Below, one piece after another: positions 16,501 through 32,577 of a stretch of DNA of 64,000 nucleotides. Position 1 is the first letter of the stretch. The number at the start of each line of letters is the position of its first letter. A program made the position numbers and the translations under genes. Source of the DNA: Taudactylus pleione. Lineage: Eukaryota; Chordata; Amphibia; Anura; Myobatrachidae. The notes under the pieces were generated by a model. The model made no database searches. It was not told where the DNA came from and was given only the letters and a program-made list of their open reading frames with translations. The stretch covers positions 31,817-95,816 of the forward strand of contig JAUIMM010002316.1 of NCBI GenBank assembly GCA_031769625.1. The letters run 5' to 3'.

Positions 16501-18287
16501 ACCACATTCTATACTATCGACCACTATACACAATATTCTATACTATGTACCTCTATACACCATATTCTATACTATGTACCACAATACATCATATAATATA
16601 CTATGTACCACTATACACCGTATTCTATACTATGTACCACTGTACACCATATTCTATACTATATACCTCTATACACCATTTTCTATACTATGTACCACTA
16701 TACACCATATTCAATGCTATGTACCACAATACAGCTCTACACCATATTCTATACTATGTACCACTATACAGCACTACACCATATTCTATACTATGTATCA
16801 CTATACACGTCTACACCATATTCTATACTATGTACCACTATTCACCATATTCTATGTACCACTATACACCATATTCTAGACTATGTACCACTATACACCA
16901 TATTCTATACTATGTTCCTCTATACAACATATTCTATACTATCTACCTCTATACACCATATACTGTGTACCACTATACACCATATTCTATACTATATACC
17001 ACAATACACCATATTCTACACTATTTACCACTATATACCATATTCTATACTATAAACTGCTATACACCATATTTTATACTATGTAACACTATACAACACA
17101 TTCTAAACTATGTAGCGCTATACACCATATTCTATACTATGTACCTCTATACACCATATTCTATACTATGTACCACTATACACCATATTCTATACTATGT
17201 ACCACAATACACCATATTCTATATTATTTACCTCTATACACCATATTCTGTACTATGTACCACTATACACCATATTCTATACTATGTACAACAAAACAGC
17301 TCTACACCATATTCTAAACTATGTACCACTATACTGCTCTACACCATATTCTGTACTATGTACCACTAAACAGCTCTACACCATATTCTTTATTATGTAC
17401 CACTTTACACCATATTCTATACTATGTACCACTATACACCACATTCTATACTATGTACCTCTTTACACCTTATTCTTTACTATGTACCTCTATACACCAT
17501 ATTCTATACTATACACCACTCACTATACACCATATTCTAAACAATGTACCACTATACACCATATTCTATACTATATACAACTATACAGCTCTACCCCAAT
17601 TTCTAAACTCTGTACCACTATACACCTTATTCTATACTATATATCACTATACACCATATTCTATGCTATGTACCACTTTACAGGTCTATTCCACTTTCTA
17701 TACTGTGTACCACTCTACAGCTCTACACCATATTCTATACTATATACTACTATACACCACATTCTATACTATGTAACACTATACAGCATATTCTATACTA
17801 TGTAGCACTATACACCACATTCTATACTACGTACCACTATACAGCTCTACACCACATTCTATACTATGTACCACTATACACAATATTCTATGTACCACTA
17901 TACACCATATTCTAGACTATGTACCACTATACACCATATTCTATACTATGTACCTCTATACAACATATTCTATACTATGTACCTCTACACACAATATTCT
18001 ATACTTTGTACGACTATACACCACATTCTATACTATGCACCACTATACACCATATTCTATACTTTGTTCCTCTATACACTATATTCTATACAATGTACCA
18101 CTATACACCACATTCTATACTATGTACCATTGTACAGCTTTATACCACATTCTATACTATATACCACTATACACCACATTCTATACTATGTACCACTATA
18201 CAGCTCTACACCACATTCTATACTATGTTCCTCTATACACCATATTATATACTATGTACCACTATACAGCTCTACACCAAATTCCTA
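13596..18287 (+). repeat. Mosaic HOR zone with offsets of about 1.69 and 3.4-3.5 kb
   Basis: Variant monomers recur at several offsets and not at a single period. The 13,918 region matches 17,321 (offset 3,403), 14,423-15,150 matches 17,919-18,645 (offset about 3,496; the ACCATTGTACAGC unit lies at 14,630 and 18,126), and 15,290-15,560 matches 16,980-17,250 (offset about 1,689; TGTAGC units at 15,422 and 17,111). Copies differ by substitutions and by gain or loss of whole monomers. This looks like an older, partly decayed duplication series. Confidence 0.75.
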
Positions 18288-19191
18288 CTATGTACCACTA
18301 TACACCACATTCTATACTATGTACCACTATACACAATATTCTATACTATGTACCTCTATACACCATATTCTATACTATGTACCACAATACACCATATTCT
18401 ATACTATGTATCACTATACACCGTATTCTATACTATGTACCACTATACACCATATTCTATACTATATACCTCTATACACCATTTTCTCTACTATGTACCA
18501 CTAAACACAATATTCTATGCTATGTACCACAATACAGCCCTACACCATATTCTATACTATGTACCACTATACAGCACTACACCATATTCTATACTATGTA
18601 TCACTATACAGGTCTACACCATATTCTATACTATGTACCACTATACACCATATTCTATACTATGTACCACTATACACCATATTCTATACTATGTACCACT
18701 ATACAGCTCTACTCCACATTCTATACTATTTAAGACTATACACCATATTCTATACTATGTACCACTATACAGCTCTACACCACATTCTATACTATGTACC
18801 ACTATACAACTCTACACCATATTCTATACTATGTACTACTATACACCACATTCTATACTATGAACCACTATACAGCTCTACACCATATACCACTATACAC
18901 CACATTCTATACTATGTACCACTACACCACATTCTATACTATGTACCACTATGTACCACAATGCACCACATTCTATACTATGTACCAATATACACAATTT
19001 TCTATACTATGTACCTCTATACACCATATTCTATACTATGTACCACTATACACCATATTCTATACTATGTACCACTATACAGCTCTACACAACATTCTAT
19101 AATATATACCACTATACACCATATTCTATACTATGTACCACTATACAGCTCTACACCACATTCTATACTATGTACCACTATACACCATATT
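18288..19191 (+). repeat. 904-bp tandem duplication, copy 1
   Basis: This is the first of two adjacent 904-bp copies that look identical throughout. The match starts at the CTATGTACC just after an ATTCCTACTATG irregularity at 18,281. The block contains CTAAACACAATATTC at about 18,502, the CAGGTCT unit at 18,609, a TTAAGAC unit near 18,731, and a cluster of shortened monomers at about 18,876-18,965 (CACCATATACC, ACTACACCACATTC, ACTATGTACCACAATGC). Confidence 0.93.
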
Positions 19192-20095
19192 CTATGTACC
19201 ACTATACACCACATTCTATACTATGTACCACTATACACAATATTCTATACTATGTACCTCTATACACCATATTCTATACTATGTACCACAATACACCATA
19301 TTCTATACTATGTATCACTATACACCGTATTCTATACTATGTACCACTATACACCATATTCTATACTATATACCTCTATACACCATTTTCTCTACTATGT
19401 ACCACTAAACACAATATTCTATGCTATGTACCACAATACAGCCCTACACCATATTCTATACTATGTACCACTATACAGCACTACACCATATTCTATACTA
19501 TGTATCACTATACAGGTCTACACCATATTCTATACTATGTACCACTATACACCATATTCTATACTATGTACCACTATACACCATATTCTATACTATGTAC
19601 CACTATACAGCTCTACTCCACATTCTATACTATTTAAGACTATACACCATATTCTATACTATGTACCACTATACAGCTCTACACCACATTCTATACTATG
19701 TACCACTATACAACTCTACACCATATTCTATACTATGTACTACTATACACCACATTCTATACTATGAACCACTATACAGCTCTACACCATATACCACTAT
19801 ACACCACATTCTATACTATGTACCACTACACCACATTCTATACTATGTACCACTATGTACCACAATGCACCACATTCTATACTATGTACCAATATACACA
19901 ATTTTCTATACTATGTACCTCTATACACCATATTCTATACTATGTACCACTATACACCATATTCTATACTATGTACCACTATACAGCTCTACACAACATT
20001 CTATAATATATACCACTATACACCATATTCTATACTATGTACCACTATACAGCTCTACACCACATTCTATACTATGTACCACTATACACCATATT
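19192..20095 (+). repeat. 904-bp tandem duplication, copy 2
   Basis: This is the second copy of 18,288-19,191. The match continues for about 27 bp into 20,122, where CTAGAC replaces CTATAC. I saw no difference between the copies in the lines compared, and conceptual translations in all three frames agree. The two neighbouring copies are therefore far more alike than neighbouring monomers are to each other. Confidence 0.93.
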
Positions 20096-20122
20096 CTATG
20101 TACCACTATACACCACATTCTA

Positions 20123-23043
20123 GACTATGTAAAACTATACAGCATATTCTAGACTATGTACCACTATACACCATATTCTATTCTATGTACCTCTATACAC
20201 CACATTCTATACGATGTACCACTATACATCATATTCTATGCTATGAACCACTATACAGCTCTACACTATTTTCTATACTATTTACCACTTTACACCATAT
20301 TCTATACTATGTAGCACTATACACCTCTACAGCATATTCTATGCTATGTACCACTATACAGCTCTATACCACATTCTATACTATGTACAACTGTACAGCT
20401 ATACACCATATTCTATACTATATACTACTATAGACCACATCCTATACTAAGTACCACTATACACAATATTCTTAACTATGTAGCACTATACACCACATTC
20501 TATACTATGTAACACTTTACAGCTCTACACCACATTCTATACTATGTACGACTATACACCATATTCTATACTATGTACAACTATTTAGCTCTACACCACA
20601 TTCTATACTATGTACCACTATACATCATATTCTATGTACCACTATCTACCATATTCTAGACTATATACCACTATACACCATATTCTATACTATGTACCTC
20701 TATACACCACATTCTATACTTTGTACCACTATACACCACATTCTATACTATGTACCACTATAAACCATATTCTGTACTATGTGCCTCTATACACTATATT
20801 CTATACTATATACCACCATACACAACAATCTATACTATGTACCACTATACAGCTCTACACCACATTCTATACTATGTACCACTATACACCATATACTATA
20901 CTTTGTACCACTATACACCACATTCTATACTATGTACCACTATACACCATATTCTGTACTATGTGCCTCTATACACTATATTCTATACTATATACCACCA
21001 TACACAACAATCTATACTATGTACCACTATACAGCTCTACACCACATTCTATACTATGTACCACTATACACCATATTCTATACTATGTACCACTATACAC
21101 CATATTCTATGCTATGTACCACTATACCCAACATTCTATACTATGTACCATTATACAGCTTTACACCACATTCTATACTATGTATCACTATACATCATAT
21201 TCTATGTACCACTATACACCATATTCTAGACTATGTAAAACTATATACCATATTCTACACTATGTACCACTATACACCCTATTCTATACTATGTACCTCT
21301 ATACACCACATTCTATACAATGTACCACTCTTCACCACATTCTATACTATGTACCACTATACACCATATTCTTTACTATGTGCCTCTATACACTATATTC
21401 TATACTATGTACCACCATACACCACATTCTATACTATGTTCCACTCTACAGCTCTACACCACATTCTATACTATGTACCACTATACACCATATTCTAAAC
21501 TATGTACCAATATACAGCTCTACACCATATTCTATACTATGTACCACAATAGAGCTCTATACCATATTCTATACTATATACCACTATACACCATATTCTA
21601 TACTAGGTACCACTATACAGTTTTATACCACATTCTATACTATGTACCATTATACAGATCTAAACCACATTCTATACTATGTACCACTATACACCATATT
21701 CTATACTATGTACCACTATACAGCTCTACACCACATTCTATACTATGTACCACTATACAACATATTCTATTCTATGTAAAACTATACAGCTCTACACCAC
21801 ATTCTATACTATGTACCACTATACCCCATATTCTATACTATGTACCACTATACAGCTCTAGAACACATTCTATACTATGTACCACTATACTCCATATTCT
21901 ATGTACCACTATACACCACATTCTAGACTATGTACCATTATACACCATATTCTACACTATGTAACTCTATACAACATATTCTATACTATGTACCACTATA
22001 CACCATATTCTATACTATGTACCTCTATACACCACATTCTATACTTTGTACCACTATACACCACATTCTATACTATGTACCACTATACACCATATTCTAT
22101 ACTATGTGCCTATATACACTATATTTTATACTATGTACCACCATACACCACATTCTATACTATGTACCACTATACAGCACTACACCACATTCTATACTAT
22201 GTACCACTATACACCATATTCTATACTATGTACCACTATACAGCTCTACACCATATTTTATAGTATATACCATAGTAGAGCTCTATACCATATTCTATAT
22301 TATATAAAACTATACACCATATTCTATACTATGTACCACTATACAGCTTTATACCATATTCTATACTATGTACCACTATACAGCTCTACACCACATTCTA
22401 TACTATGTACCACTATACAACATATTCTATACTATGTAAAACTATACAGCTCTACAACACATTCTATACTATGTACCACTATACAACATATTCTATACTA
22501 TGTACCACTATACAGCTCTACACCACATTCTATACTATGTACCACTATACACCATATTCTATGTACCACTATACACCACATTCTTGACTATGTACCACAA
22601 TACACCATATTCTATACTATGTACCTCTTTACACCATATTCTATACTATGTACCACTATACTGTTCTACACCATATTCTAAACTATGTACCACTATACAG
22701 CTCTACACCATATTATTTACTCTGTACCACTATACACCATACTCTATACTATGTACCACTTTACACCATGTTCTATACTATGTAACACTATACACCACAT
22801 TCTATACTATGTAGCTCTATACACCATATTCTATACAATGTACCACTATACACCATATTCTATACTATGAACCACTATACAGCTCTACACCATATTCTAT
22901 ACTATGTACCACTATACACCTCTACACCATATTTTATGCAATGTACCACTATACAGCTCTATTCCACTTTCTATACTATGTACCACTGTACAGCTCAACA
23001 CCATATTCTATACTATATACTACTATACACCACATTATATACT
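20123..23043 (+). repeat. Array segment between the 904-bp and 4,767-bp duplications, with a 182-bp duplication
   Basis: Mixed monomers. A local 182-bp tandem duplication occupies roughly 20,710-21,073: a GTGCCTCTATACACT unit appears at 20,781 and 20,963, each followed by an ACACAACAATC unit. 182 equals five 29-mers plus one 37-mer. The stretch 21,347-21,964 is the distant homologue of about 500-1,117 (offset 20,847). The final part (22,867-23,043) resembles the start of the next block but is not identical to it. No gene-like or unique sequence. Confidence 0.85.
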
Positions 23044-24424
23044 AAGTACCACTATACACAATATTCTATACTATGTAGCACTATATACCACATTCTATAC
23101 TATATACCTCTACACAGCTCTACACCACATTCTATACTATGTACCACTATACACCATATTCTATACTATGTACCACTATACAGCTCAACACCACATTCTA
23201 TACTATGTACCACTATACACATTATTCTATTCTATGTACCACTATACACCATATTCTATACTATGTACCTCTATACACCATATTCTATACTATGTACCTC
23301 TATACACCATATTCTATACTATGTACCACTCACTATACACCACATTCTGTACTATGTACCACTAGACACCATATTCTATACTTTGTACCTCTATACACTA
23401 TATTCTCTACTATGTACCACTATACACCATATTCTATACTGTGTACCAACATACAGCTCTACACCACATTCTATACTATGCACCACTATACACCATATTC
23501 TATACTATGTACCTCTATACACCATATTCTATACTATGTACCACTATTTAACTCTACACCACATTCTATACTTTGTACCACTATACACCATATTCTATAC
23601 TATGTACCTGTATACACCATATTCTATACTATGTACCACTATACACCACATTCTATACTATGTACCATTATACAGCTTTATACCACATTCTATAATATGT
23701 ACCACTATACACCACATTCTATACTATAAACCACTATACAGCTCTACTCAACATTCTATACTATGTTCCTCTATACACCATATTCTGAACTATGTACCAC
23801 TATACAGCTCTACACCAAATTCTACACTATGTACCACTATTCAACACATTCTTTACTATTTACCACTATACACCATATTCTATACTATGTACCTCTATAC
23901 ACCATATTCTATACTATGTACCACTATACAGCTCTACACCATATTCCTTACTATATACCACAATAGAGCTCTTTACCATATTCTAAACTATATAAAACTA
24001 TACACCATATTCTATACTATGTACCACTATACAGCTTTATACCACATTCTATACTATGTACCATTATACAGCTCTAAACCACATTCTATACTATGTACCA
24101 CTATACACCATATTCTATACTATGAACCACTATACAGCTCTACACCATATTCTTTACTATTTACCACTATACACCATATTCTATACTATGTACCACTATA
24201 CACCTCTTCACCATATTCTATGCTATGAACCATTATACAGCTCTATACCACATTCTATACTATGTACAACTGTACAGATCTATACCATATTCTATACTCT
24301 ATACTACTATAGACCACATTCTATAATAAGTACCACTGTACACCATATTCTATACTATGTAGCACTATACACCACATTCTATACTATGTAACAATATACA
24401 GCTCTACACCACATTCCATATTAT

Positions 24425-25260
24425 GTACCACTATACACCATATTCAATACTATAAACCAATATTCAGCTCTACACCACATTCTATACTATGTACCACTAT
24501 ACACTATATTCTATACTATGTACCTCTATACACCACATTCTATACTATGTACCACTATACACCACATTCTATACTATGTACCACTATACACCATATTCTA
24601 TACTATGTGCCTCTATACACTATATTCTATACTATATACCACCATACTACACATTCTATACTATGTACCTCTATACAGCTCTACACCACATACTGTACTA
24701 TGTACCACTATACACCATATTCTATACTATGTACCACTATACACCGTATTCGTACTATGTACCACTATACACCACATTCTATACAATGTACCATTATACA
24801 GCTTTACATCACATTCTATACTAAGTACAACTATACAACACATTCTATACTATGTACAACTATACAACATATTCTATACTATGTACACCTATACAGCTCT
24901 ACAACACATTCTATACTATGTACCAATGTACACCATATTCTATACTATGTACCACTATACACCTCTACACCAAATTCTATACTATGTACCACTATACACC
25001 ACATTCTATACTATGTACCACTATACACCGTATTCCATATTATGTACCACTATACACCATATTCAATACTATAAACCAATATTCAGCTCTACACCACATT
25101 CTATACTATGTACCACTATACACTATATTCTATACTATGTACCTCTATACACCAAATTCTATACTATGTACCACTATACACCACATTCTATACTATGTAC
25201 CACTATACACCGTATTCCATATTATGTACCACTATACACCATATTCAATACTATAAACCA
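24425..25260 (+). repeat. Nested 619-bp and 182-bp duplications inside the 4,767-bp HOR
   Basis: A run starting with an ATTCAATACTATAAACC monomer and continuing through TGTACCACTATACACTATATT recurs at an offset of 619 bp (24,490 and 25,109). Just inside the second part, a CGTATTCCATATTATG monomer recurs after 182 bp (25,029 and 25,211). The same arrangement is present in the second 4,767-bp copy, so these smaller steps predate the large duplication. Confidence 0.8.
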
Positions 25261-25788
25261 ATATTCAGCTCTACACCACATTCTATACTATATACCACCA
25301 TACTACACATTCTATACTATGTACCTCTATACAGCTCTACACCACATACTGTACTATGTACCACTATACACCATATTCTATACTATGTACCTCTATACAT
25401 CATTTTCTATACTATGTACCACTTTACAGCTCTACTCCACATTCTATACTAAGTACCACTATACACCATATTCTATACTATGTACCACTATACACCGTAT
25501 TCGTACTATGTACCACTATACACCACATTCTATACAATGTACCATTATACAGCTTTACAACACATTCTATACTAAGTACAACTATACAACACATTCTATA
25601 CTATGTACAACTATACACCATATTCTATACTATGTACCCCTATACAGCTCTACAACACATTCTATACTATGTACCAATGTACACCATATTCTATACTATG
25701 TACCACTATACACCATATTCTAAACAATGTACCTCTATACACCATATTCTATACTATGTACCACTGTACACCATATTCTATATTATGT

Positions 25789-26510
25789 ACCACTATACAG
25801 CTCTACACCATATTCTATACTATGTACCACTATACACCATATTCTATACTATGTACCACTATACACCATATTCTATACTATGTACCCCTATACAGCTCTA
25901 CAACACATTTTATACTATGTACCAATGTACACCATATTCTATACTATGTACCACTATACAGCTCTACACCACATTCTATACTATGTACCACTGTACAGCT
26001 CTACACCGCATTCTATACTATGTACCAATGTACACCATATTCTATACTATGTACCACTATACACCTCTACACCAAATTGTATACTATGTACCACTATACA
26101 CCACATTCTATACTATGTACCACTATACACCGTAATCCATATTATGTACCACTATACACCATATTCTATACAATGTACCTCTATACACCATATTCTATAC
26201 TATGTACCACTATACAGCTCTACACCGTATTCTATACTATGTACCACTATACACCATATTCTATACTATGTACCACTATACACCATATTCTATACTATGT
26301 ACCCCTATACAGCTCTACAACACATTCTATACTATGTACCAATGTACACCATATTCTATACTATGTACCACTATATAGCTCTACACCACATTCTATACTA
26401 TGTACCACTGTACAGCTCTACACCGCATTCTATACTATGTACCAATGTACAACATATTCTATACTATGTACCACTCTACACCTCTACACCAAATTCTATA
26501 CTATGTACCA
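25789..26510 (+). repeat. Nested 417-bp duplication inside the 4,767-bp HOR
   Basis: The TGTACCCC monomer and its neighbours recur at an offset of 417 bp (25,881 and 26,298), with flanking agreement from about 25,789 in the first copy and 26,206 in the second. Members differ at several positions (CCATATTC against CCGTATTC, ACACATTT against ACACATTC), so this event is older than the 4,767-bp duplication that carried both members along to about 30,556-31,277. Confidence 0.8.
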
Positions 26511-27810
26511 CTATACACCACATTCTATACTATGTACCACTTTACACCATATTCTATTCTATGCACCACTATACACCTCTACACCATATTCAATACTATG
26601 TACCACTATACAGCTCTACACCATATTCTATACTATATACTACTATACACCACATTCTAAACTATGTACCACTATACAGCTCTACACCATATACCACTAT
26701 ACACCACATTCTATACTATGTACCACTACATCACACTCTATACTATATACCACTATGCACCACTATACACCACATTCTATACTATGTACCACTATACACC
26801 ATATTCTATACTATGTACCACTATACACCATATTCTATACTATGTACCACTATACACCATATGCTATACTATGTACCACTACACAGCTCTACACCACATT
26901 CTATACTATATACCACTATAAACCATATTCTATACTATGTAGCACTATACACCATATTCTATACTACGTACCACTATACAGCTCTACACCATATTCTATG
27001 CTATGTATCACTATACACAATACTCTATTCTATGCACCACTTTACAGCTCTACACCATATTCTATACTATATACCAGTATACACCATATTGTATACTATG
27101 TACCACTATACAGCTTTAAACCACATTCTATACTATGTACCACTATACACCATATTCTATATTATGTACCACTATACAGCTCTACACCATATTCTACACT
27201 ATGTACTACTATACAGCTCTACACCATATTCTATACTATATACCACAATACAGCTCTATACCATATTCTATACTATATACTACTATACACCATATTCTAT
27301 ACTATGTACCATTATACAGCTTTAAACCACATTCTATACTATGTACCACTATACACCATATTCTATATTATGTACCACTATACTGCTCTACACCACATTC
27401 TATACTATATACCACTATACACCATATTCTATATTGTGTACCACTATAAAGCTCTACACCACATTCTATACTATGTACCAACATACAGCTCTACACCACA
27501 TTCTATACTATGCACCACTATACACCATATTCTATACTATGTAAAAATATACAACTCTACACCACATTCTATACTATGTATCACTATACACCATATTCTA
27601 TACTATGAACCACTATACAGCTCTACACCATATTCTTTACTATTTACCACTATACACCATATTCTATACTATGTACCACTATACACCTCTACACCATATT
27701 CTATGCTATGAACCACTATACAGCTCTATTCCACATTCTATACTATGTACAACTGTACAGATCTATACCATATTCTATACTCTATACTACTATAGACCAC
27801 ATTCTATAAT

Positions 27811-30800
27811 AAGTACCACTATACACAATATTCTATACTATGTAGCACTATATACCACATTCTATACTATATACCTCTACACAGCTCTACACCACATTCT
27901 ATACTATGTACCACTATACACCATATTCTATACTATGTACCACTATACAGCTCAACACCACATTCTATACTATGTACCACTATACACATTATTCTATTCT
28001 ATGTACCACTATACACCATATTCTATACTATGTACCTCTATACACCATATTCTATACTATGTACCTCTATACACCATATTCTATACTATGTACCACTCAC
28101 TATACACCACATTCTGTACTATGTACCACTAGACACCATATTCTATACTTTGTACCTCTATACACTATATTCTCTACTATGTACCACTATACACCATATT
28201 CTATACTGTGTACCAACATACAGCTCTACACCACATTCTATACTATGCACCACTATACACCATATTCTATACTATGTACCTCTATACACCATATTCTATA
28301 CTATGTACCACTATTTAACTCTACACCACATTCTATACTTTGTACCACTATACACCATATTCTATACTATGTACCTGTATACACCATATTCTATACTATG
28401 TACCACTATACACCACATTCTATACTATGTACCATTATACAGCTTTATACCACATTCTATAATATGTACCACTATACACCACATTCTATACTATAAACCA
28501 CTATACAGCTCTACTCAACATTCTATACTATGTTCCTCTATACACCATATTCTGAACTATGTACCACTATACAGCTCTACACCAAATTCTACACTATGTA
28601 CCACTATTCAACACATTCTTTACTATTTACCACTATACACCATATTCTATACTATGTACCTCTATACACCATATTCTATACTATGTACCACTATACAGCT
28701 CTACACCATATTCCTTACTATATACCACAATAGAGCTCTTTACCATATTCTAAACTATATAAAACTATACACCATATTCTATACTATGTACCACTATACA
28801 GCTTTATACCACATTCTATACTATGTACCATTATACAGCTCTAAACCACATTCTATACTATGTACCACTATACACCATATTCTATACTATGAACCACTAT
28901 ACAGCTCTACACCATATTCTTTACTATTTACCACTATACACCATATTCTATACTATGTACCACTATACACCTCTTCACCATATTCTATGCTATGAACCAT
29001 TATACAGCTCTATACCACATTCTATACTATGTACAACTGTACAGATCTATACCATATTCTATACTCTATACTACTATAGACCACATTCTATAATAAGTAC
29101 CACTGTACACCATATTCTATACTATGTAGCACTATACACCACATTCTATACTATGTAACAATATACAGCTCTACACCACATTCCATATTATGTACCACTA
29201 TACACCATATTCAATACTATAAACCAATATTCAGCTCTACACCACATTCTATACTATGTACCACTATACACTATATTCTATACTATGTACCTCTATACAC
29301 CACATTCTATACTATGTACCACTATACACCACATTCTATACTATGTACCACTATACACCATATTCTATACTATGTGCCTCTATACACTATATTCTATACT
29401 ATATACCACCATACTACACATTCTATACTATGTACCTCTATACAGCTCTACACCACATACTGTACTATGTACCACTATACACCATATTCTATACTATGTA
29501 CCACTATACACCGTATTCGTACTATGTACCACTATACACCACATTCTATACAATGTACCATTATACAGCTTTACATCACATTCTATACTAAGTACAACTA
29601 TACAACACATTCTATACTATGTACAACTATACAACATATTCTATACTATGTACACCTATACAGCTCTACAACACATTCTATACTATGTACCAATGTACAC
29701 CATATTCTATACTATGTACCACTATACACCTCTACACCAAATTCTATACTATGTACCACTATACACCACATTCTATACTATGTACCACTATACACCGTAT
29801 TCCATATTATGTACCACTATACACCATATTCAATACTATAAACCAATATTCAGCTCTACACCACATTCTATACTATGTACCACTATACACTATATTCTAT
29901 ACTATGTACCTCTATACACCAAATTCTATACTATGTACCACTATACACCACATTCTATACTATGTACCACTATACACCGTATTCCATATTATGTACCACT
30001 ATACACCATATTCAATACTATAAACCAATATTCAGCTCTACACCACATTCTATACTATATACCACCATACTACACATTCTATACTATGTACCTCTATACA
30101 GCTCTACACCACATACTGTACTATGTACCACTATACACCATATTCTATACTATGTACCTCTATACATCATTTTCTATACTATGTACCACTTTACAGCTCT
30201 ACTCCACATTCTATACTAAGTACCACTATACACCATATTCTATACTATGTACCACTATACACCGTATTCGTACTATGTACCACTATACACCACATTCTAT
30301 ACAATGTACCATTATACAGCTTTACAACACATTCTATACTAAGTACAACTATACAACACATTCTATACTATGTACAACTATACACCATATTCTATACTAT
30401 GTACCCCTATACAGCTCTACAACACATTCTATACTATGTACCAATGTACACCATATTCTATACTATGTACCACTATACACCATATTCTAAACAATGTACC
30501 TCTATACACCATATTCTATACTATGTACCACTGTACACCATATTCTATATTATGTACCACTATACAGCTCTACACCATATTCTATACTATGTACCACTAT
30601 ACACCATATTCTATACTATGTACCACTATACACCATATTCTATACTATGTACCCCTATACAGCTCTACAACACATTTTATACTATGTACCAATGTACACC
30701 ATATTCTATACTATGTACCACTATACAGCTCTACACCACATTCTATACTATGTACCACTGTACAGCTCTACACCGCATTCTATACTATGTACCAATGTAC

Positions 30801-32577
30801 ACCATATTCTATACTATGTACCACTATACACCTCTACACCAAATTGTATACTATGTACCACTATACACCACATTCTATACTATGTACCACTATACACCGT
30901 AATCCATATTATGTACCACTATACACCATATTCTATACAATGTACCTCTATACACCATATTCTATACTATGTACCACTATACAGCTCTACACCGTATTCT
31001 ATACTATGTACCACTATACACCATATTCTATACTATGTACCACTATACACCATATTCTATACTATGTACCCCTATACAGCTCTACAACACATTCTATACT
31101 ATGTACCAATGTACACCATATTCTATACTATGTACCACTATATAGCTCTACACCACATTCTATACTATGTACCACTGTACAGCTCTACACCGCATTCTAT
31201 ACTATGTACCAATGTACAACATATTCTATACTATGTACCACTCTACACCTCTACACCAAATTCTATACTATGTACCACTATACACCACATTCTATACTAT
31301 GTACCACTTTACACCATATTCTATTCTATGCACCACTATACACCTCTACACCATATTCAATACTATGTACCACTATACAGCTCTACACCATATTCTATAC
31401 TATATACTACTATACACCACATTCTAAACTATGTACCACTATACAGCTCTACACCATATACCACTATACACCACATTCTATACTATGTACCACTACATCA
31501 CACTCTATACTATATACCACTATGCACCACTATACACCACATTCTATACTATGTACCACTATACACCATATTCTATACTATGTACCACTATACACCATAT
31601 TCTATACTATGTACCACTATACACCATATGCTATACTATGTACCACTACACAGCTCTACACCACATTCTATACTATATACCACTATAAACCATATTCTAT
31701 ACTATGTAGCACTATACACCATATTCTATACTACGTACCACTATACAGCTCTACACCATATTCTATGCTATGTATCACTATACACAATACTCTATTCTAT
31801 GCACCACTTTACAGCTCTACACCATATTCTATACTATATACCAGTATACACCATATTGTATACTATGTACCACTATACAGCTTTAAACCACATTCTATAC
31901 TATGTACCACTATACACCATATTCTATATTATGTACCACTATACAGCTCTACACCATATTCTACACTATGTACTACTATACAGCTCTACACCATATTCTA
32001 TACTATATACCACAATACAGCTCTATACCATATTCTATACTATATACTACTATACACCATATTCTATACTATGTACCATTATACAGCTTTAAACCACATT
32101 CTATACTATGTACCACTATACACCATATTCTATATTATGTACCACTATACTGCTCTACACCACATTCTATACTATATACCACTATACACCATATTCTATA
32201 TTGTGTACCACTATAAAGCTCTACACCACATTCTATACTATGTACCAACATACAGCTCTACACCACATTCTATACTATGCACCACTATACACCATATTCT
32301 ATACTATGTAAAAATATACAACTCTACACCACATTCTATACTATGTATCACTATACACCATATTCTATACTATGAACCACTATACAGCTCTACACCATAT
32401 TCTTTACTATTTACCACTATACACCATATTCTATACTATGTACCACTATACACCTCTACACCATATTCTATGCTATGAACCACTATACAGCTCTATTCCA
32501 CATTCTATACTATGTACAACTGTACAGATCTATACCATATTCTATACTCTATACTACTATAGACCACATTCTATAAT
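27811..32577 (+). repeat. 4,767-bp higher-order repeat, copy 2
   Basis: This matches 23,044-27,810 at a constant offset of 4,767 with no difference found in any line compared, including all irregular monomers listed for copy 1. At 32,578 the sequence does not begin a third copy. It continues as a relative of about 24,337 onward (AAGTACAAC instead of AAGTACCAC, then the same TGTAGCAC and GTAACAATATAC monomers). A junction of this form is what unequal exchange between two out-of-register HOR copies would leave. Confidence 0.95.

Larger units (their letters stand above)
23044..27810 (+). repeat. 4,767-bp higher-order repeat, copy 1
   Basis: This is the first of two adjacent 4,767-bp copies. The left boundary is the AAGTACC at 23,044: upstream sequence differs from the equivalent position before copy 2, downstream sequence agrees. 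Distinctive internal monomers are a CACTCACTATACACC unit with a 4-bp duplication near 23,327, GTATTCGTACTATG (a shortened monomer) near 24,746, the TGTACCCC units at 25,633, 25,881 and 26,298, and the CACTACATCACACTC / ACTATGCACC group near 26,725-26,765. Smaller duplications of 619, 182 and 417 bp are nested inside. It is entirely satellite. Confidence 0.95.

Noticed and set aside
25603..27711. 702-codon open frame (and its copy at 30,370-32,478), the longest frames in the window
   Set aside because: They consist only of satellite monomers, and overlapping frames of hundreds of codons exist in the other two forward frames. The open state follows from a consensus lacking stop codons, not from selection. 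There is no codon bias, no domain and no start context beyond the ATG present in every monomer.
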